From positions 372,001 to 436,000 of the forward strand of contig NZ_FOQH01000005.1 of NCBI RefSeq assembly GCF_900113695.1: DNA of 64,000 nucleotides. The letters are read 5' to 3'. The position numbers and the translations under genes were made by a program. Source of the stretch: Albimonas pacifica (GTDB lineage Bacteria > Pseudomonadota > Alphaproteobacteria > Rhodobacterales > Rhodobacteraceae). This document shows, piece after piece, positions 1 to 8,386 of the stretch. Below the pieces are notes generated by a model. It was not told the DNA's origin. It worked only from the letters and a program-made list of their open reading frames with translations, and did no database searches. Positions within the stretch are counted from its first letter, which is position 1, and each line of letters opens with the position of its first letter.

Positions 1-604
1 TCCACTCCCAGATCTCGCCGGAGGGGGCGGTGAGGCGGATGTAGGGCTTGGTCTCCGGCACGGGCTCCTTGCGGTTCACGAAGGTCCAGCCGAAGGTGTT
101 CACGCCCAGCATGGCGATGTTGCGGATGTAGTCGTGTTCGGTCCGCTCGGCGCCCAGGATGTCGTAGACCTCCTGGCCGTGGGCCCAGGTCTCCATCAGG
201 CGGGCGGTGATGAAGCTGCGCGCGCTCATGTCCGGGCCCGCCCACTTCAGCCGCGCCTTGGGATCGGCGGGGGCGAAGAGGTCGGCCACCTTCTCGCAGG
301 TCTCGATCCACGCTTTCAGCAGCGCCTGGCCCTTCAGGCCCTCCAGATAACGATCGGTGTAGGCGATGGTGGTCTCGCCCGACTCGCGCGCGGCCTTCAG
401 GTCGGCGAAGAGCGCCAGCAGCGCCGGCTCGTCGACCAGCGCCATCTCGGCGGCGAGGTTGAAGAAATGCAGGTGCTGGACGACCGTGTCGATGGTCCAG
501 CCCTTGAACTGCGTCTCCTGCGCCATCTGCGCGTCGGTGGCGTCGGCCAGCAGGGCGTGCAGCCCCCGGCTCTCGGCGCGGAAATCCTCGGCCTGCTCCA
601 GCAT
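1..604 (-). CDS. TIGR03084-family metal-binding protein (DinB/MDMPI-like), C-terminus cut by window edge
   Basis: About 201 residues are visible, starting MLEQAEDFRAESRGLHALL. The N-terminal pattern with FKGWTIDTVVQHLHFFN matches the mycothiol-dependent maleylpyruvate isomerase / DinB-like fold as found in the TIGR03084 family, whose reaction is unknown. The H-x-H and later HxxE-like positions are the usual metal ligands in this fold (family knowledge). The ATG at 604 is preceded by GGGAGG eight bases upstream, which supports this start. It diverges from the acyl-CoA synthetase/hydratase pair and may belong to the same catabolic regulon. The stop codon lies outside the window. Confidence 0.7.
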   Translation of the reverse strand, partial: MLEQAEDFRAESRGLHALLADATDAQMAQETQFKGWTIDTVVQHLHFFNLAAEMALVDEPALLALFADLKAARESGETTIAYTDRYLEGLKGQALLKAWIETCEKVADLFAPADPKARLKWAGPDMSARSFITARLMETWAHGQEVYDILGAERTEHDYIRNIAMLGVNTFGWTFVNRKEPVPETKPYIRLTAPSGEIWEW

Positions 605-618
605 CTCGTTCCTCCCTC

Positions 619-640
619 GGACATACTCCGCGGTACGTCC
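619..640. promoter_or_regulatory. Candidate repressor operator between divergent genes
   Basis: An interrupted inverted repeat, GGACATAC-N6-GTACGTCC, lies 15 bases upstream of the TIGR03084-family start and about 120 bases upstream of the acyl-CoA synthetase start. One base pair of the arms mismatches. Length and symmetry resemble TetR-type operators, which often control acyl-CoA catabolic genes, but no regulator gene is adjacent in the window. Confidence 0.35.
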
Positions 641-760
641 ACCTTGCGGCGGCGTCCGTTTCGGGGGAGGTTCTCGCATGTCGCGAACCGGCGCGGAAGT
701 CGTCGGGGGAGACGAGGGGGCCGCGGGCCCCCGGGCCTGGAGACGCCGGAGGAGACGCAG

Positions 761-2335
761 ATGGACGGAGCGGCAAGGACCGCGCCTGCGGGAATCGATC
801 CCGCCGTGGCCGCGGGGGCGGCGGGGCTGACGGTGGCGGATCTCTTCGCCCAGCGCGCGAAGCTCGACGCCGGGCGCATCGCGCTGGAGGAGGGCGAGCG
901 CACCTGGACCTACGCCCAGCTCGACGCCCGCGCCTCGCGGCTGGCGAACGCGCTGGCCGCGCGCGGCGTGGGCCGGGGCGACCGGGTGGCGATCCTGTCG
1001 GAGAACCGGGCGGAATACATCGAGCTGCTGCTCGCCTGCGCCCGCCTCGCCTGCATCGCCGCCTGCCAGAACTGGCGCATGGCCGACGGCGAGCTGCGCC
1101 ACTGCCTCGGGCTGGTCGAGCCCGCGCTGATCGTCGCCTCGCCCCGCTTCGCGCAGACCGCCGCCGGCCTCGCCGCGGAACTGCCCGGCGCGCCGGAGGT
1201 GCTGGAGCTGGGCGCGCCTTACGAGGCCGCGCTGGCCGCGGAATCCGAGCAGCCCCCCGCCGCGCGGCCGCATCCCGAGGACGGGCTGGTGATCCTTTAC
1301 ACCTCCGGCACCACGGGCCTGCCGAAGGGGGCGCTGATCTCCCAGCGCGCCGAGGTGGCGCGTGCGATGGTGGCGGCCTCGGACCTGCCGACCACGCCCG
1401 AGGACGGCTTCGTCGCCTGGGCGCCGCTGTTCCACATGGCCTCGACCGACACCTCCCTCGCGACGCTGATGAACGGCGGCAAGGTGATCGTGATGGACGG
1501 CTACGAGCCTGACGCGCTCGCCGAGGTGGTCGCGAAGGAGCGGATCGGCCGCCTGACCCTGATGCCCGGCATGATCGGCGGCTTCATCGAGGCGATGAAG
1601 CGCCAGGGCAAGCCCGCCGCGGGCGTCAAATACTGCGGGGTCATGGCCGACCTGGTGCCGCGCGAGCAGCTGGTGGAGATCACCACGCTGCTCGACGCCC
1701 CCTATCTCAACACCTTCGGCGCGACCGAGACCGGCTCCACCCCCGCCTCCCGCGGCCGCATCCCCGTCGGCCAGGCGCCGGCGCGCCTCGACAAATCCCA
1801 GAACTCCTGGTGCCTCGTGAAACTGGTGGACGAGGAGGACCGCGAGGTCCCCGACGGCGAGCCGGGCGAGATGTGCGTGCGCGGCCCCACCCTGTTCTCC
1901 GGCTACTGGAACAACCCCGAGACCAACGCCAAGGACTTCCGCGGCGGCTGGTTCCACATGGGCGACGTCTTCACCCGCAACCCCGACGGCACGCTCAGCT
2001 TCGTCGACCGCCGCAAGTACCTCATCAAGTCGGGGGGCGAGAACATCTACCCCGCCGAGATCGAGCGCGTGCTCCTCGCCTTCCCCGGCGTGGTCGACGC
2101 CATCGTGGTCCGGCGCGAGGACGCCAAGTGGGGCGAGGTCCCCGTCGCCTTCGTCGTGCGCCGCGACGAGAGCGTCACGGAAGAAGCCCTGGTCGAGGCC
2201 TGCCGGGGCGAGATCGCCCGCTACAAGATCCCCAAGGCCGTGCGCTTCGTCGAGGACGCGGAGCTGCCCCGCTCGGTCACCGGCAAGATCAAGCGCCAGG
2301 ACCTGGAAGCGCGACTGAAACAGGAGCGGGCCTGA
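761..2335 (+). CDS. AMP-forming acyl-CoA synthetase (class I adenylate-forming)
   Basis: The protein is 524 aa. It activates a carboxylic acid to an acyl-adenylate and then to an acyl-CoA in the cytoplasm. The core motifs are in order: LYTSGTTGLPKGAL (P-loop-like A3), NTFGATETG (A5), the hinge/A8 region FVDRRKYLIKSGGENIYPAE, and LPRSVTGKIKRQ with the catalytic A10 lysine. The ATG at 761 follows GGAGGAGACGCAG and was chosen over in-frame codons further upstream, which would add a low-complexity leader. It is 23 bases from the downstream enoyl-CoA hydratase, so a two-gene operon is likely. Chain-length or aryl specificity cannot be read from the sequence. Confidence 0.88.
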   Translation: MDGAARTAPAGIDPAVAAGAAGLTVADLFAQRAKLDAGRIALEEGERTWTYAQLDARASRLANALAARGVGRGDRVAILSENRAEYIELLLACARLACIAACQNWRMADGELRHCLGLVEPALIVASPRFAQTAAGLAAELPGAPEVLELGAPYEAALAAESEQPPAARPHPEDGLVILYTSGTTGLPKGALISQRAEVARAMVAASDLPTTPEDGFVAWAPLFHMASTDTSLATLMNGGKVIVMDGYEPDALAEVVAKERIGRLTLMPGMIGGFIEAMKRQGKPAAGVKYCGVMADLVPREQLVEITTLLDAPYLNTFGATETGSTPASRGRIPVGQAPARLDKSQNSWCLVKLVDEEDREVPDGEPGEMCVRGPTLFSGYWNNPETNAKDFRGGWFHMGDVFTRNPDGTLSFVDRRKYLIKSGGENIYPAEIERVLLAFPGVVDAIVVRREDAKWGEVPVAFVVRRDESVTEEALVEACRGEIARYKIPKAVRFVEDAELPRSVTGKIKRQDLEARLKQERA

Positions 2336-2358
2336 AAGCCCGCCGCAAAGGAGGAACC

Positions 2359-3162
2359 ATGTCCAAGCTGCTCAAGGAAATGCGGGGCCACGTGATGGTC
2401 CTGACCCTCAACCGCCCGGAGAAGAAGAACGCCTTCGACCCCGAACTGCTGTGCAACCTCGCCGACGCCTTCGCCGAAGCTCGTGACGACGACGGCGTGC
2501 GCGCGGTGGTGGTCACCGGCGCCGGCGACACGTTCTGCGCGGGCGCGGATCTCGGCCGGCTGATCCCGCTGATCTCCAAGGCCCGCGGGGCCGAGGACGA
2601 ATACGACGAGCGCTACCTCAAGGACCGCGAGCTGGGGGCCAAGGGCCTGCTGCGCGGCTTCGATGTGGAAAAACCGGTGATCGCGGCGATCAACGGCCAC
2701 GCCATCGCCGGCGGCATGGAGCTGGTGCAGGGCACCGACCTGCGCGTCGCCGCCGACACGGCGAAGTTCGGCGTGCAGGAGGTCAAGTGGGCGCTGTTCC
2801 CCGCCGGCGGCTCCTCGGTCCGCCTGCCCGAGCAGCTTCCCTTCGCCCGCGCCATGGAGCTCTTGCTGACCGGCGACCTGATCGACGCGAAGACCGCGAT
2901 GGACTGGGGGTTCCTCAACCGCGTGGTCCCGCAGGACCAGGTGCTGGAGACCGCGATCGAGCTCGCCGAGAAGATCGCCGCCAACGGCCCGCTGGCGGTG
3001 AAGATGATCCGCCGCTCGGCCCGCGCCTGCCTGGGACGCACCGAGCCGGAGGCGCTGGCGCTGGAGCAGGAGTTCGCGGGCCCCGTCTTCGCCTCGGAGG
3101 ACGCGCGCGAGGGGCCGAAGGCCTTCCTCGAGAAGCGCAAGCCGCAGTTCAAGGGACGCTGA
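2359..3162 (+). CDS. Enoyl-CoA hydratase/isomerase family protein (crotonase)
   Basis: A 267-aa crotonase-fold protein with a perfect AAAGGAGG ribosome site. Visible signatures are DTFCAGADL (first oxyanion-hole strand) and INGHAIAGGMELVQGTDLRVA (second oxyanion-hole glycine). The length is typical of the family. Where the canonical hydratase has its second catalytic acid, the sequence reads FGVQEVKWALFPAGG, so the exact reaction (hydration, isomerisation or other) is uncertain. Placement directly behind an acyl-CoA synthetase suggests that it acts on the CoA ester made by that enzyme. Confidence 0.85.
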   Translation: MSKLLKEMRGHVMVLTLNRPEKKNAFDPELLCNLADAFAEARDDDGVRAVVVTGAGDTFCAGADLGRLIPLISKARGAEDEYDERYLKDRELGAKGLLRGFDVEKPVIAAINGHAIAGGMELVQGTDLRVAADTAKFGVQEVKWALFPAGGSSVRLPEQLPFARAMELLLTGDLIDAKTAMDWGFLNRVVPQDQVLETAIELAEKIAANGPLAVKMIRRSARACLGRTEPEALALEQEFAGPVFASEDAREGPKAFLEKRKPQFKGR

Positions 3163-3227
3163 GTCCGGCGGGCGGGGGGCGGTCGCCGCCCTCCGACGCT
3201 GCGGCGCCGGCCGCCCCGCTCCGGGCC

Positions 3228-4703
3228 TCAGGGCGCCAGCAGGTTCGTCCCGCCGAGCAGCAGCGCCGAGAGCAGCGCGGTCGCCGGCGCGGTGACCACC
3301 CAGGCCGCCACGATGGTCAGGAAATGCGAGCGGCGCACCAGCATCCGGCGGCTGCGCTCCTCGGGCGGATGCTCGGGCGCGCCGGCGCGGCGGGCGTCGC
3401 GGGCGCGGCGCGCCTCCTGCCACTCGCGCAGGAAGCCCACGCCGAAGACGCCGCCCACGGCCACGTGGGTCGAGCTGACCGGCAGCCCCAGCCAGGAGGC
3501 GAGGATCACCGTCGTCGCCGCCGACATCGCCACGCACCAGGCGCGCGGCGGGCTGAGCTTGGTGATCTCGTCGCCGACCATGCGCACCAGCCGCGGGCCG
3601 AACAGCAGCAGGCCCAGGCTGATCCCCAGCGCCCCGATGGCCATCACCCAGGGCGGCGCGACGATCGTGGCGCCGGGTTCGGCGTGCTGGGCGGCCTGGG
3701 CGATGGCGGCCAGCGGGCCCACCACGTTGGCCACGTCGTTGGCCCCGTGGGCGAAGGAGAGCAGCGCCGCCGCGATCGCCAGCGGCAGCCGGAACAGGAT
3801 CTTCAGCGAGCGGGGCCGCGCCTCCATCTCGGCGCTGGCGCGCGCGATCAGCGGGCGCAGGGTCAGCCAGGTGACGAGGCCCGTCGCCGTCCCCACCGCC
3901 ACCGCCTGCCAGACCTTCACCGGCGTCAGGTGCGACAGGCCCTTCAGCGCCAGGTAGGCGGTGAAGACGCCGGTCATCGCGGCGATCAGCGTCGGGGTCC
4001 AGCGGCGGCCGGCCTCCAGCGGGTCGGGCGCGCGGGCGATGCGCGACTGCAGGAAGGCCAGCAGCCCCGCCGCCACCGCGCCCCCCATCAGGGGCGAGGC
4101 GACCCAGCCCGCCGCGATGGCGCCCACCGCAGGCCAGTTCACCGCCCACAGGCCCCCGCCCGCGAGCCCCGCGCCCAGCACGCCGCCCACGATCGAGTGC
4201 GTGGTCGAGACCGGCGCCCCCAGCCAGGTCGAGAGGTTCACCCAGACCGCCGCGGCGATCATCGCGCAGATCATCGCGCGGATGAATCCCTCGGGCGTCT
4301 CGAAACCCTCGGGCGCCACGATGCCGCCGGCGATGGTGGCGACCACGTCGCCGCCCGCGATCACGGCGCCCAGGCTCTCGAACACCGCCGCGATGACGAG
4401 GGCGCCGCCCATGGTCAGCACCCGCGCGCCCACCGCCGGGCCCACGTTGTTGGCCACGTCGTTGGCGCCGATGTTGAGCGCCATGTAGGCCCCGACCCCC
4501 GCCGCCAGCACCACCGCCCAGCCCGAGCCGCCCGGCGCCAGCACCAGCGCCGCCGCCCCGCAGGCAAGCAGGATGAAGACCAGCGCCGCCCCGGGCGCGA
4601 CCAGCGGACGCGAGATCGACTGGCCGCTCAGCTCCAGCCGACCGATCCGCTTGAGGTCCTTGTCCAGCTGCCGCCAGCGGTTGCTGTCCTGCCCGTCGTC
4701 CAA
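3228..4703 (-). CDS. Inorganic phosphate transporter, PiT family
   Basis: A roughly 491-aa multi-spanning inner-membrane protein. The two PiT signatures are present as an internal duplication: ALNIGANDVANNVGPAVGA near the N-terminus and LSFAHGANDVANVVGPLAA in the second half. Both contain the GANDVAN motif. Each is followed by a WLGxPVSTTHs-type segment (WLGAPVSTTHSIVGG and WLGLPVSSTHVAVGG). The chosen start is the TTG at 4703 (LDDGQDSNRWRQLDKDLKRIG), preceded by AAAGG. An in-frame ATG at 4808 would add a basic, low-complexity extension not usual in the family. It is likely to be low-affinity phosphate/H+ symport. Confidence 0.88.
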   Translation of the reverse strand: MDDGQDSNRWRQLDKDLKRIGRLELSGQSISRPLVAPGAALVFILLACGAAALVLAPGGSGWAVVLAAGVGAYMALNIGANDVANNVGPAVGARVLTMGGALVIAAVFESLGAVIAGGDVVATIAGGIVAPEGFETPEGFIRAMICAMIAAAVWVNLSTWLGAPVSTTHSIVGGVLGAGLAGGGLWAVNWPAVGAIAAGWVASPLMGGAVAAGLLAFLQSRIARAPDPLEAGRRWTPTLIAAMTGVFTAYLALKGLSHLTPVKVWQAVAVGTATGLVTWLTLRPLIARASAEMEARPRSLKILFRLPLAIAAALLSFAHGANDVANVVGPLAAIAQAAQHAEPGATIVAPPWVMAIGALGISLGLLLFGPRLVRMVGDEITKLSPPRAWCVAMSAATTVILASWLGLPVSSTHVAVGGVFGVGFLREWQEARRARDARRAGAPEHPPEERSRRMLVRRSHFLTIVAAWVVTAPATALLSALLLGGTNLLAP

Positions 4704-4916
4704 TCCGCGCCTTTCGGTCTCCGGCGGGGCCGCGCGCGCGGGGACCTCCCCGCGGGCGGCTGGCCGCGCGGCCTCCCTCCTGCGGCAGGCGGGGCGGCAT
4801 GTCCACACCCCCGACCGATTGCGTGCGGATCGGCCTCAGAGGGGCAGGGGGGCCGCGCGGGGCGGTCCGGTCCGGCGGCAGGGGCGGCGCGGCGCGCGCG
4901 CGGCGCGACCGGGAGG

Positions 4917-5402
4917 TCAGCGGGCAGGGCGGGCGCGGCCGCGCCCGAAGGCGCGGATCAGCTCGGCGAGGCCGGCCTCCTCCACCAGGCCCGCCGCCTC
5001 GTCGGGCGCGGCCCAGCGGCGGCGGCGCTGACCCTGCTCGGGGAAGTCGTCGGCGAGCTCGCGCACCTCGGCGGCGAAGACCATCACCTCGCTGGGCTCG
5101 GGCAGGCCGCTGTCGGAGACCTTGAGGCTGGCGAAACGGCCGACCGGGACCGCGGGCGTCTCGACGAAGCGGGCGCCGGCCTCCTCCCACGCCTCCTGCA
5201 GGGCGGCGCCGGCGAGGTCCTTGCCCCGCATCGGCCAGCCCTTGGGCAGGATCCAGCGCCCGGTGCCGCGGCTGGAGATCAGCAGAACCTCCACCCCCCG
5301 CTCGCCCTCGCGCCAGCACAGCGCCGCCACCTGCCGACGCGGCGGGCGGCGCAGCATCGGCTGCAGCACCTGGGACCAGAGGCCGGAGATGAATCTGCGC
5401 AT
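4917..5402 (-). CDS. Nudix hydrolase, DIPP-like
   Basis: A 161-aa protein that opens MRRFISGLWSQ and has a GGAGGG ribosome site. The Nudix box reads GWPMRGKDLAGAALQEAWEEAGA. The EE of REUxEE is intact, but the first Glu is Lys and the Arg is Gln, as in some alphaproteobacterial members of this subfamily. The segment WILPKGWPMRGKDLAGAA resembles diphosphoinositol-polyphosphate phosphohydrolase-like proteins. The substrate is unknown. It lies co-directional with and upstream of the PiT transporter (213-bp gap with no recognisable gene), so a phosphate-related role is possible but unproven. Confidence 0.8.
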   Translation of the reverse strand: MRRFISGLWSQVLQPMLRRPPRRQVAALCWREGERGVEVLLISSRGTGRWILPKGWPMRGKDLAGAALQEAWEEAGARFVETPAVPVGRFASLKVSDSGLPEPSEVMVFAAEVRELADDFPEQGQRRRRWAAPDEAAGLVEEAGLAELIRAFGRGRARPAR

Positions 5403-5687
5403 GTCGGTCGCCCTCCGCCGGCCGTTCTTCACCCCGCCGGAGGCGGACGCAAGCCCCCGAGGCGCCCCGCCCCCGAAATGCCGGCCGCCCGAAAGGCCGG
5501 CCGCCCGAAAGGCCCGGCCCGGCGCCGCAGGGTGGAACGGGACCGCCGCGCGCAGGCCCGGGCAGGGCCGCACGGCCGGCGCCGGGCGACGCCTGTTTGT
5601 CTGGACAACTGTCGCATCTTGCGCCATGCATCCCCGACCTCGCCGCGCCTGCGGCGGGTCGGAGACAGGCGACGAAGGGAACGGACG

Positions 5688-7385
5688 ATGGCTCAGGGAT
5701 CGGGACTGCTGGCGGCGGAAGCCTACCTGCGCGCGATGAAGCGCTACGGGGTGGACGCGCTCTACTCGGTGTCGGGCACCGACTTCCCCTCGATCGTCGA
5801 GGCCTACGGGCGCGCCGGCGCCCAGTCTCCCGACCTGCCGCGGCCGCTGATCTGCCCGCACGAGAACCTCGCGGTCGCCATGGCCCACGGCCACGCGCTG
5901 ATCACCGGCACGCCCCAGGCGGCGATGGTGCATGTCTCGGTCGGCACGGCGAACATGGTCTGCGGGGCGATGAACGCCGCGCGCGACAACGTGCCGATGC
6001 TGCTGTCGGCGGGGCGCACGCCGGTGACGGACTCGGACGGGCCGGCGACGCCCCACGGCACCCGCACCCGCTTCATCCACTGGGCGCAGGAGATGTTCGA
6101 CCAGGCCTCGACCCTGCGCGAGGCGGTGAAGTGGGATTACGAGATCCGCCGCGGCGAGCAGGTCGAGGACGGCCTCGCCCGCGCGCTGGAGGTGGCCTCC
6201 GCCCCCCCGCCGGGGCCGGTCTACCTGTCGCTCCCGCGCGAGATGCTGGCCGAGGAGGTGAACCCCGACCGGCCGGCGCGCGCGCCCACCGTCTCGGCCC
6301 GTCTCGCCCCGGACCTCGAGGCGATCGACCGGCTCGCCTCGGCGCTCCGCGCGGCCGAGAGCCCGATGATCGTGACCGCCAACCTCGGCCGCAGCGCCAC
6401 GGCGGCGGCGCTGCTCGAGACGCTGGCGGACCTGTGGGCGATCCCGGTGGTGGAGTTCAACCCGCGCACGGTGAACCTCGCCCACGACCACCCGATGCAC
6501 CTGGGCTTCGACACCGGCCGGGCGATGGGCGGGGTGGACCTGGCGCTCAACATCGCCTGCGACGTGCCCTGGGTGCCCGCCGTGACCCGGCCCGCCTTCG
6601 CCGGCGCGCTGTGGGAGATCGGGCTCGACCCGGTCCACGCCCGCTATCCGATGCGCAGCTTCCAGGCCGAGGGCGCCATCGCCGCCGAGCCGGCGCTGGC
6701 CCTCGCCGCCCTGCTCGAGGCGCTGGGCCCGGTGGGCGACGCGGCGCCCCGCGTCGACGCCCGCCGCCGCCGCGCCGTCGAGGCGCACGGGCGGATGCGC
6801 GCGGCCCTCGACGCCGAGGCCGCCGGCGAGCGGATGACCGCGGCCTCGGCCAGCAAGGCGCTGGCGGCGCTGCTGCCCCACGACGCGACGGTGGTCAACG
6901 AGTACTCGTTCCGGGTGAACCAGGCCCGCTTCTCCCGCCCCGGGCAGTTCTTCGGGGCGAGCCCGGCGGGGGGCCTCGGCTGGGGCTTCGGCGCGGCGCT
7001 GGGGATGCGCAACGCGGGCGTGCCCGGGCCGGTGGTCTGCATGATGGGCGACGGGGCCTACATGTTCAACAACCCCTCCGCCTGCCACTGGGCCTCGGAG
7101 GCGCACGGGCTGCCGATCCTGTCGGTGATCTTCAACAACCGACGCTGGGGGGCGGTGCGCAACTCGACGCTGGCCATGTACGGACAAGGCGCCTCGGCGG
7201 CGGACGACGGGATGTTCATGGCCGACCTCTCGCCCTCGATCGACCACGTGATGCTGGCGAAGGCCCATGGCGCGCATGCCGAGGGCTGCGGCGAGCTCGC
7301 GGCCCTGCCGGGCGTGGTCGATCGGGCGCTCGACGCGCTGGCGCAGGGGCGACAGGCGCTGATCGCGCTGGATCTGCCGGAGTAG
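5688..7385 (+). CDS. Thiamine pyrophosphate-dependent enzyme (acetolactate synthase-like)
   Basis: A 565-aa ThDP enzyme with the three-domain layout of acetohydroxyacid synthase or oxalyl-CoA decarboxylase relatives. The N-terminal Pyr domain contains the catalytic Glu in CPHENLAVAMAHGHA. A central domain is followed by a PP domain with the cofactor motif GDGAYMFNN (GDG-N-terminal, NN at the end). There is no FAD-binding fingerprint that can be read confidently. The start at 5688 follows GAAGGGAACGGACG. It stands alone, divergent from the Nudix gene, and the 285-bp gap between them shows no clear operator. The substrate is unknown; 2-oxoacid decarboxylation or carboligation is the family chemistry. 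Confidence 0.8.
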   Translation: MAQGSGLLAAEAYLRAMKRYGVDALYSVSGTDFPSIVEAYGRAGAQSPDLPRPLICPHENLAVAMAHGHALITGTPQAAMVHVSVGTANMVCGAMNAARDNVPMLLSAGRTPVTDSDGPATPHGTRTRFIHWAQEMFDQASTLREAVKWDYEIRRGEQVEDGLARALEVASAPPPGPVYLSLPREMLAEEVNPDRPARAPTVSARLAPDLEAIDRLASALRAAESPMIVTANLGRSATAAALLETLADLWAIPVVEFNPRTVNLAHDHPMHLGFDTGRAMGGVDLALNIACDVPWVPAVTRPAFAGALWEIGLDPVHARYPMRSFQAEGAIAAEPALALAALLEALGPVGDAAPRVDARRRRAVEAHGRMRAALDAEAAGERMTAASASKALAALLPHDATVVNEYSFRVNQARFSRPGQFFGASPAGGLGWGFGAALGMRNAGVPGPVVCMMGDGAYMFNNPSACHWASEAHGLPILSVIFNNRRWGAVRNSTLAMYGQGASAADDGMFMADLSPSIDHVMLAKAHGAHAEGCGELAALPGVVDRALDALAQGRQALIALDLPE

Positions 7386-7389
7386 GCGA

Positions 7390-7670
7390 GCGGTCTGCAG
7401 GCGCCCTGCGGGCGGGCTTGGCTGCGGCGCGCCCGGGGGAGCGGTTCGAGGGATCGGGGAGGGAGGCAGCCTCCGGCGGGCTCCTGACTCACCCAAGAAC
7501 AAGCCCGCGCCTGTCCTCCGGATCCGTCTCTCGCTTGCGATGCCTGAGCGACTCGGCCCCCGGGGTCAAGGACAAGCCGCGCTTCGCGCGGTCGCTGCGC
7601 GATCCTTGACCCCGGGGGCCGAGTCGCTCCGGGCGGCATCCGCGAGAGACGGCTCCGGAGAACAGGCGCT
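7390..7670. repeat. Palindromic intergenic repeat, copy 1
   Basis: This ~281-bp unit has a second, similar copy at 12761-13042. It opens with GCGGTCTGCAGGCGCCCTGC and carries the conserved stretch CTCCTGACTCACCCAAGAAC. It ends in a ~163-nt imperfect palindrome (7508-7670) whose arms begin GCGCCTG and end CAGGCGC. The centre holds a smaller hairpin (GCCGCGC-TTC-GCGCGGT). The two copies differ in their stems, but each copy's arms match each other. No transposase or long, conserved open frame is present. It fills most of the 460-bp gap between the ThDP enzyme and the PqiA-like gene. Confidence 0.85.
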
Positions 7671-7845
7671 TTGCGGGGCGTGGCGGGCGTCGCGCCATGG
7701 CGCTTGGGGCGGGCGCGAGGCTGGACCGCGGGGGCGGGGGCGACTATCTCGGCGGGGGCAGGGCGCGGCCGCCCGTCCCCGGGGCGGGGCGGGGGCGCGC
7801 CGCGGTCCGTTCGTCGCCGGAGGCGCCCTTGTCCGAACCCGTCGC

Positions 7846-8301
7846 ATGAGCCGAGCGCGCGCGCCGGCCTGGCTCGCCTGGGCCAATCTCTCGCTGCTGG
7901 TCCTGTTCCCGCTCGCCTGGGCGGCGCCGCTGGTCTCGGCGGGGCTGATCCCGTTCCTCGACGGCGAGACGATCTCGATCCTCTCGGGCGTGGCGGCGCT
8001 GTGGGAGGACGAGCCGGGGCTCGCGGCGCTGGTGGCGCTGTTCGGGGTGGTCATGCCCTATGCCAAGACGCTGGCGCTGGCGGGGGTGCATTCCGGGCGG
8101 ATCGGGGCGCGCTGGACGCCGGTTCTGGCGGTGCTCGGGAAGCTGTCGATGGCCGACGTGTTCCTAGTGGCGCTGGGGGTGATCGTGGCCAAGGGCGTGG
8201 GCTGGGGCACGGTCGAGACCGCCTGGGGGCTGCCGCTCTTCGCGGGCTGCGTGCTGGCCTCGCTGGCGATCTCCCTGGCGACTCCGGGAGCGGGGCGATG
8301 A
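7846..8301 (+). CDS. PqiA-like (paraquat-inducible protein A) membrane protein
   Basis: A 151-aa integral membrane protein with four hydrophobic segments (roughly residues 9-33, 55-78, 92-112 and 124-145). The segments VVMPYAKTLAL and LGKLSMADVFLVAL match the conserved parts of a single PqiA domain. Family PqiA proteins have two such domains and work with MCE-domain lipid-transport proteins. This one is a one-domain version with no MCE partner beside it, although mlaE/mlaF lie 5 kb away. The start is the ATG at 7846. Confidence 0.7.
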   Translation: MSRARAPAWLAWANLSLLVLFPLAWAAPLVSAGLIPFLDGETISILSGVAALWEDEPGLAALVALFGVVMPYAKTLALAGVHSGRIGARWTPVLAVLGKLSMADVFLVALGVIVAKGVGWGTVETAWGLPLFAGCVLASLAISLATPGAGR

Positions 8302-8386
8302 TCGCCGCGCGGGGAGCGGGCGGGCGCCCGGCGGCCGGCTGACGGCAGGGCTTTCCTTGGGCCGCCGAACGTCGCACAACCCCGGC

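Noticed and set aside
2221-5631. Very long antisense open frame over the hydratase, phosphate transporter and Nudix genes
   Set aside because: It arises from the GC-rich codon bias of the genuine genes. It consists of Arg/Gly/Ala repeats, has no motif and crosses recognisable proteins on both strands.
7508-7670. Insertion-sequence end or transposase remnant
   Set aside because: No transposase-like reading frame, no flanking target duplication that I can see, and the palindrome is internal instead of terminal only.
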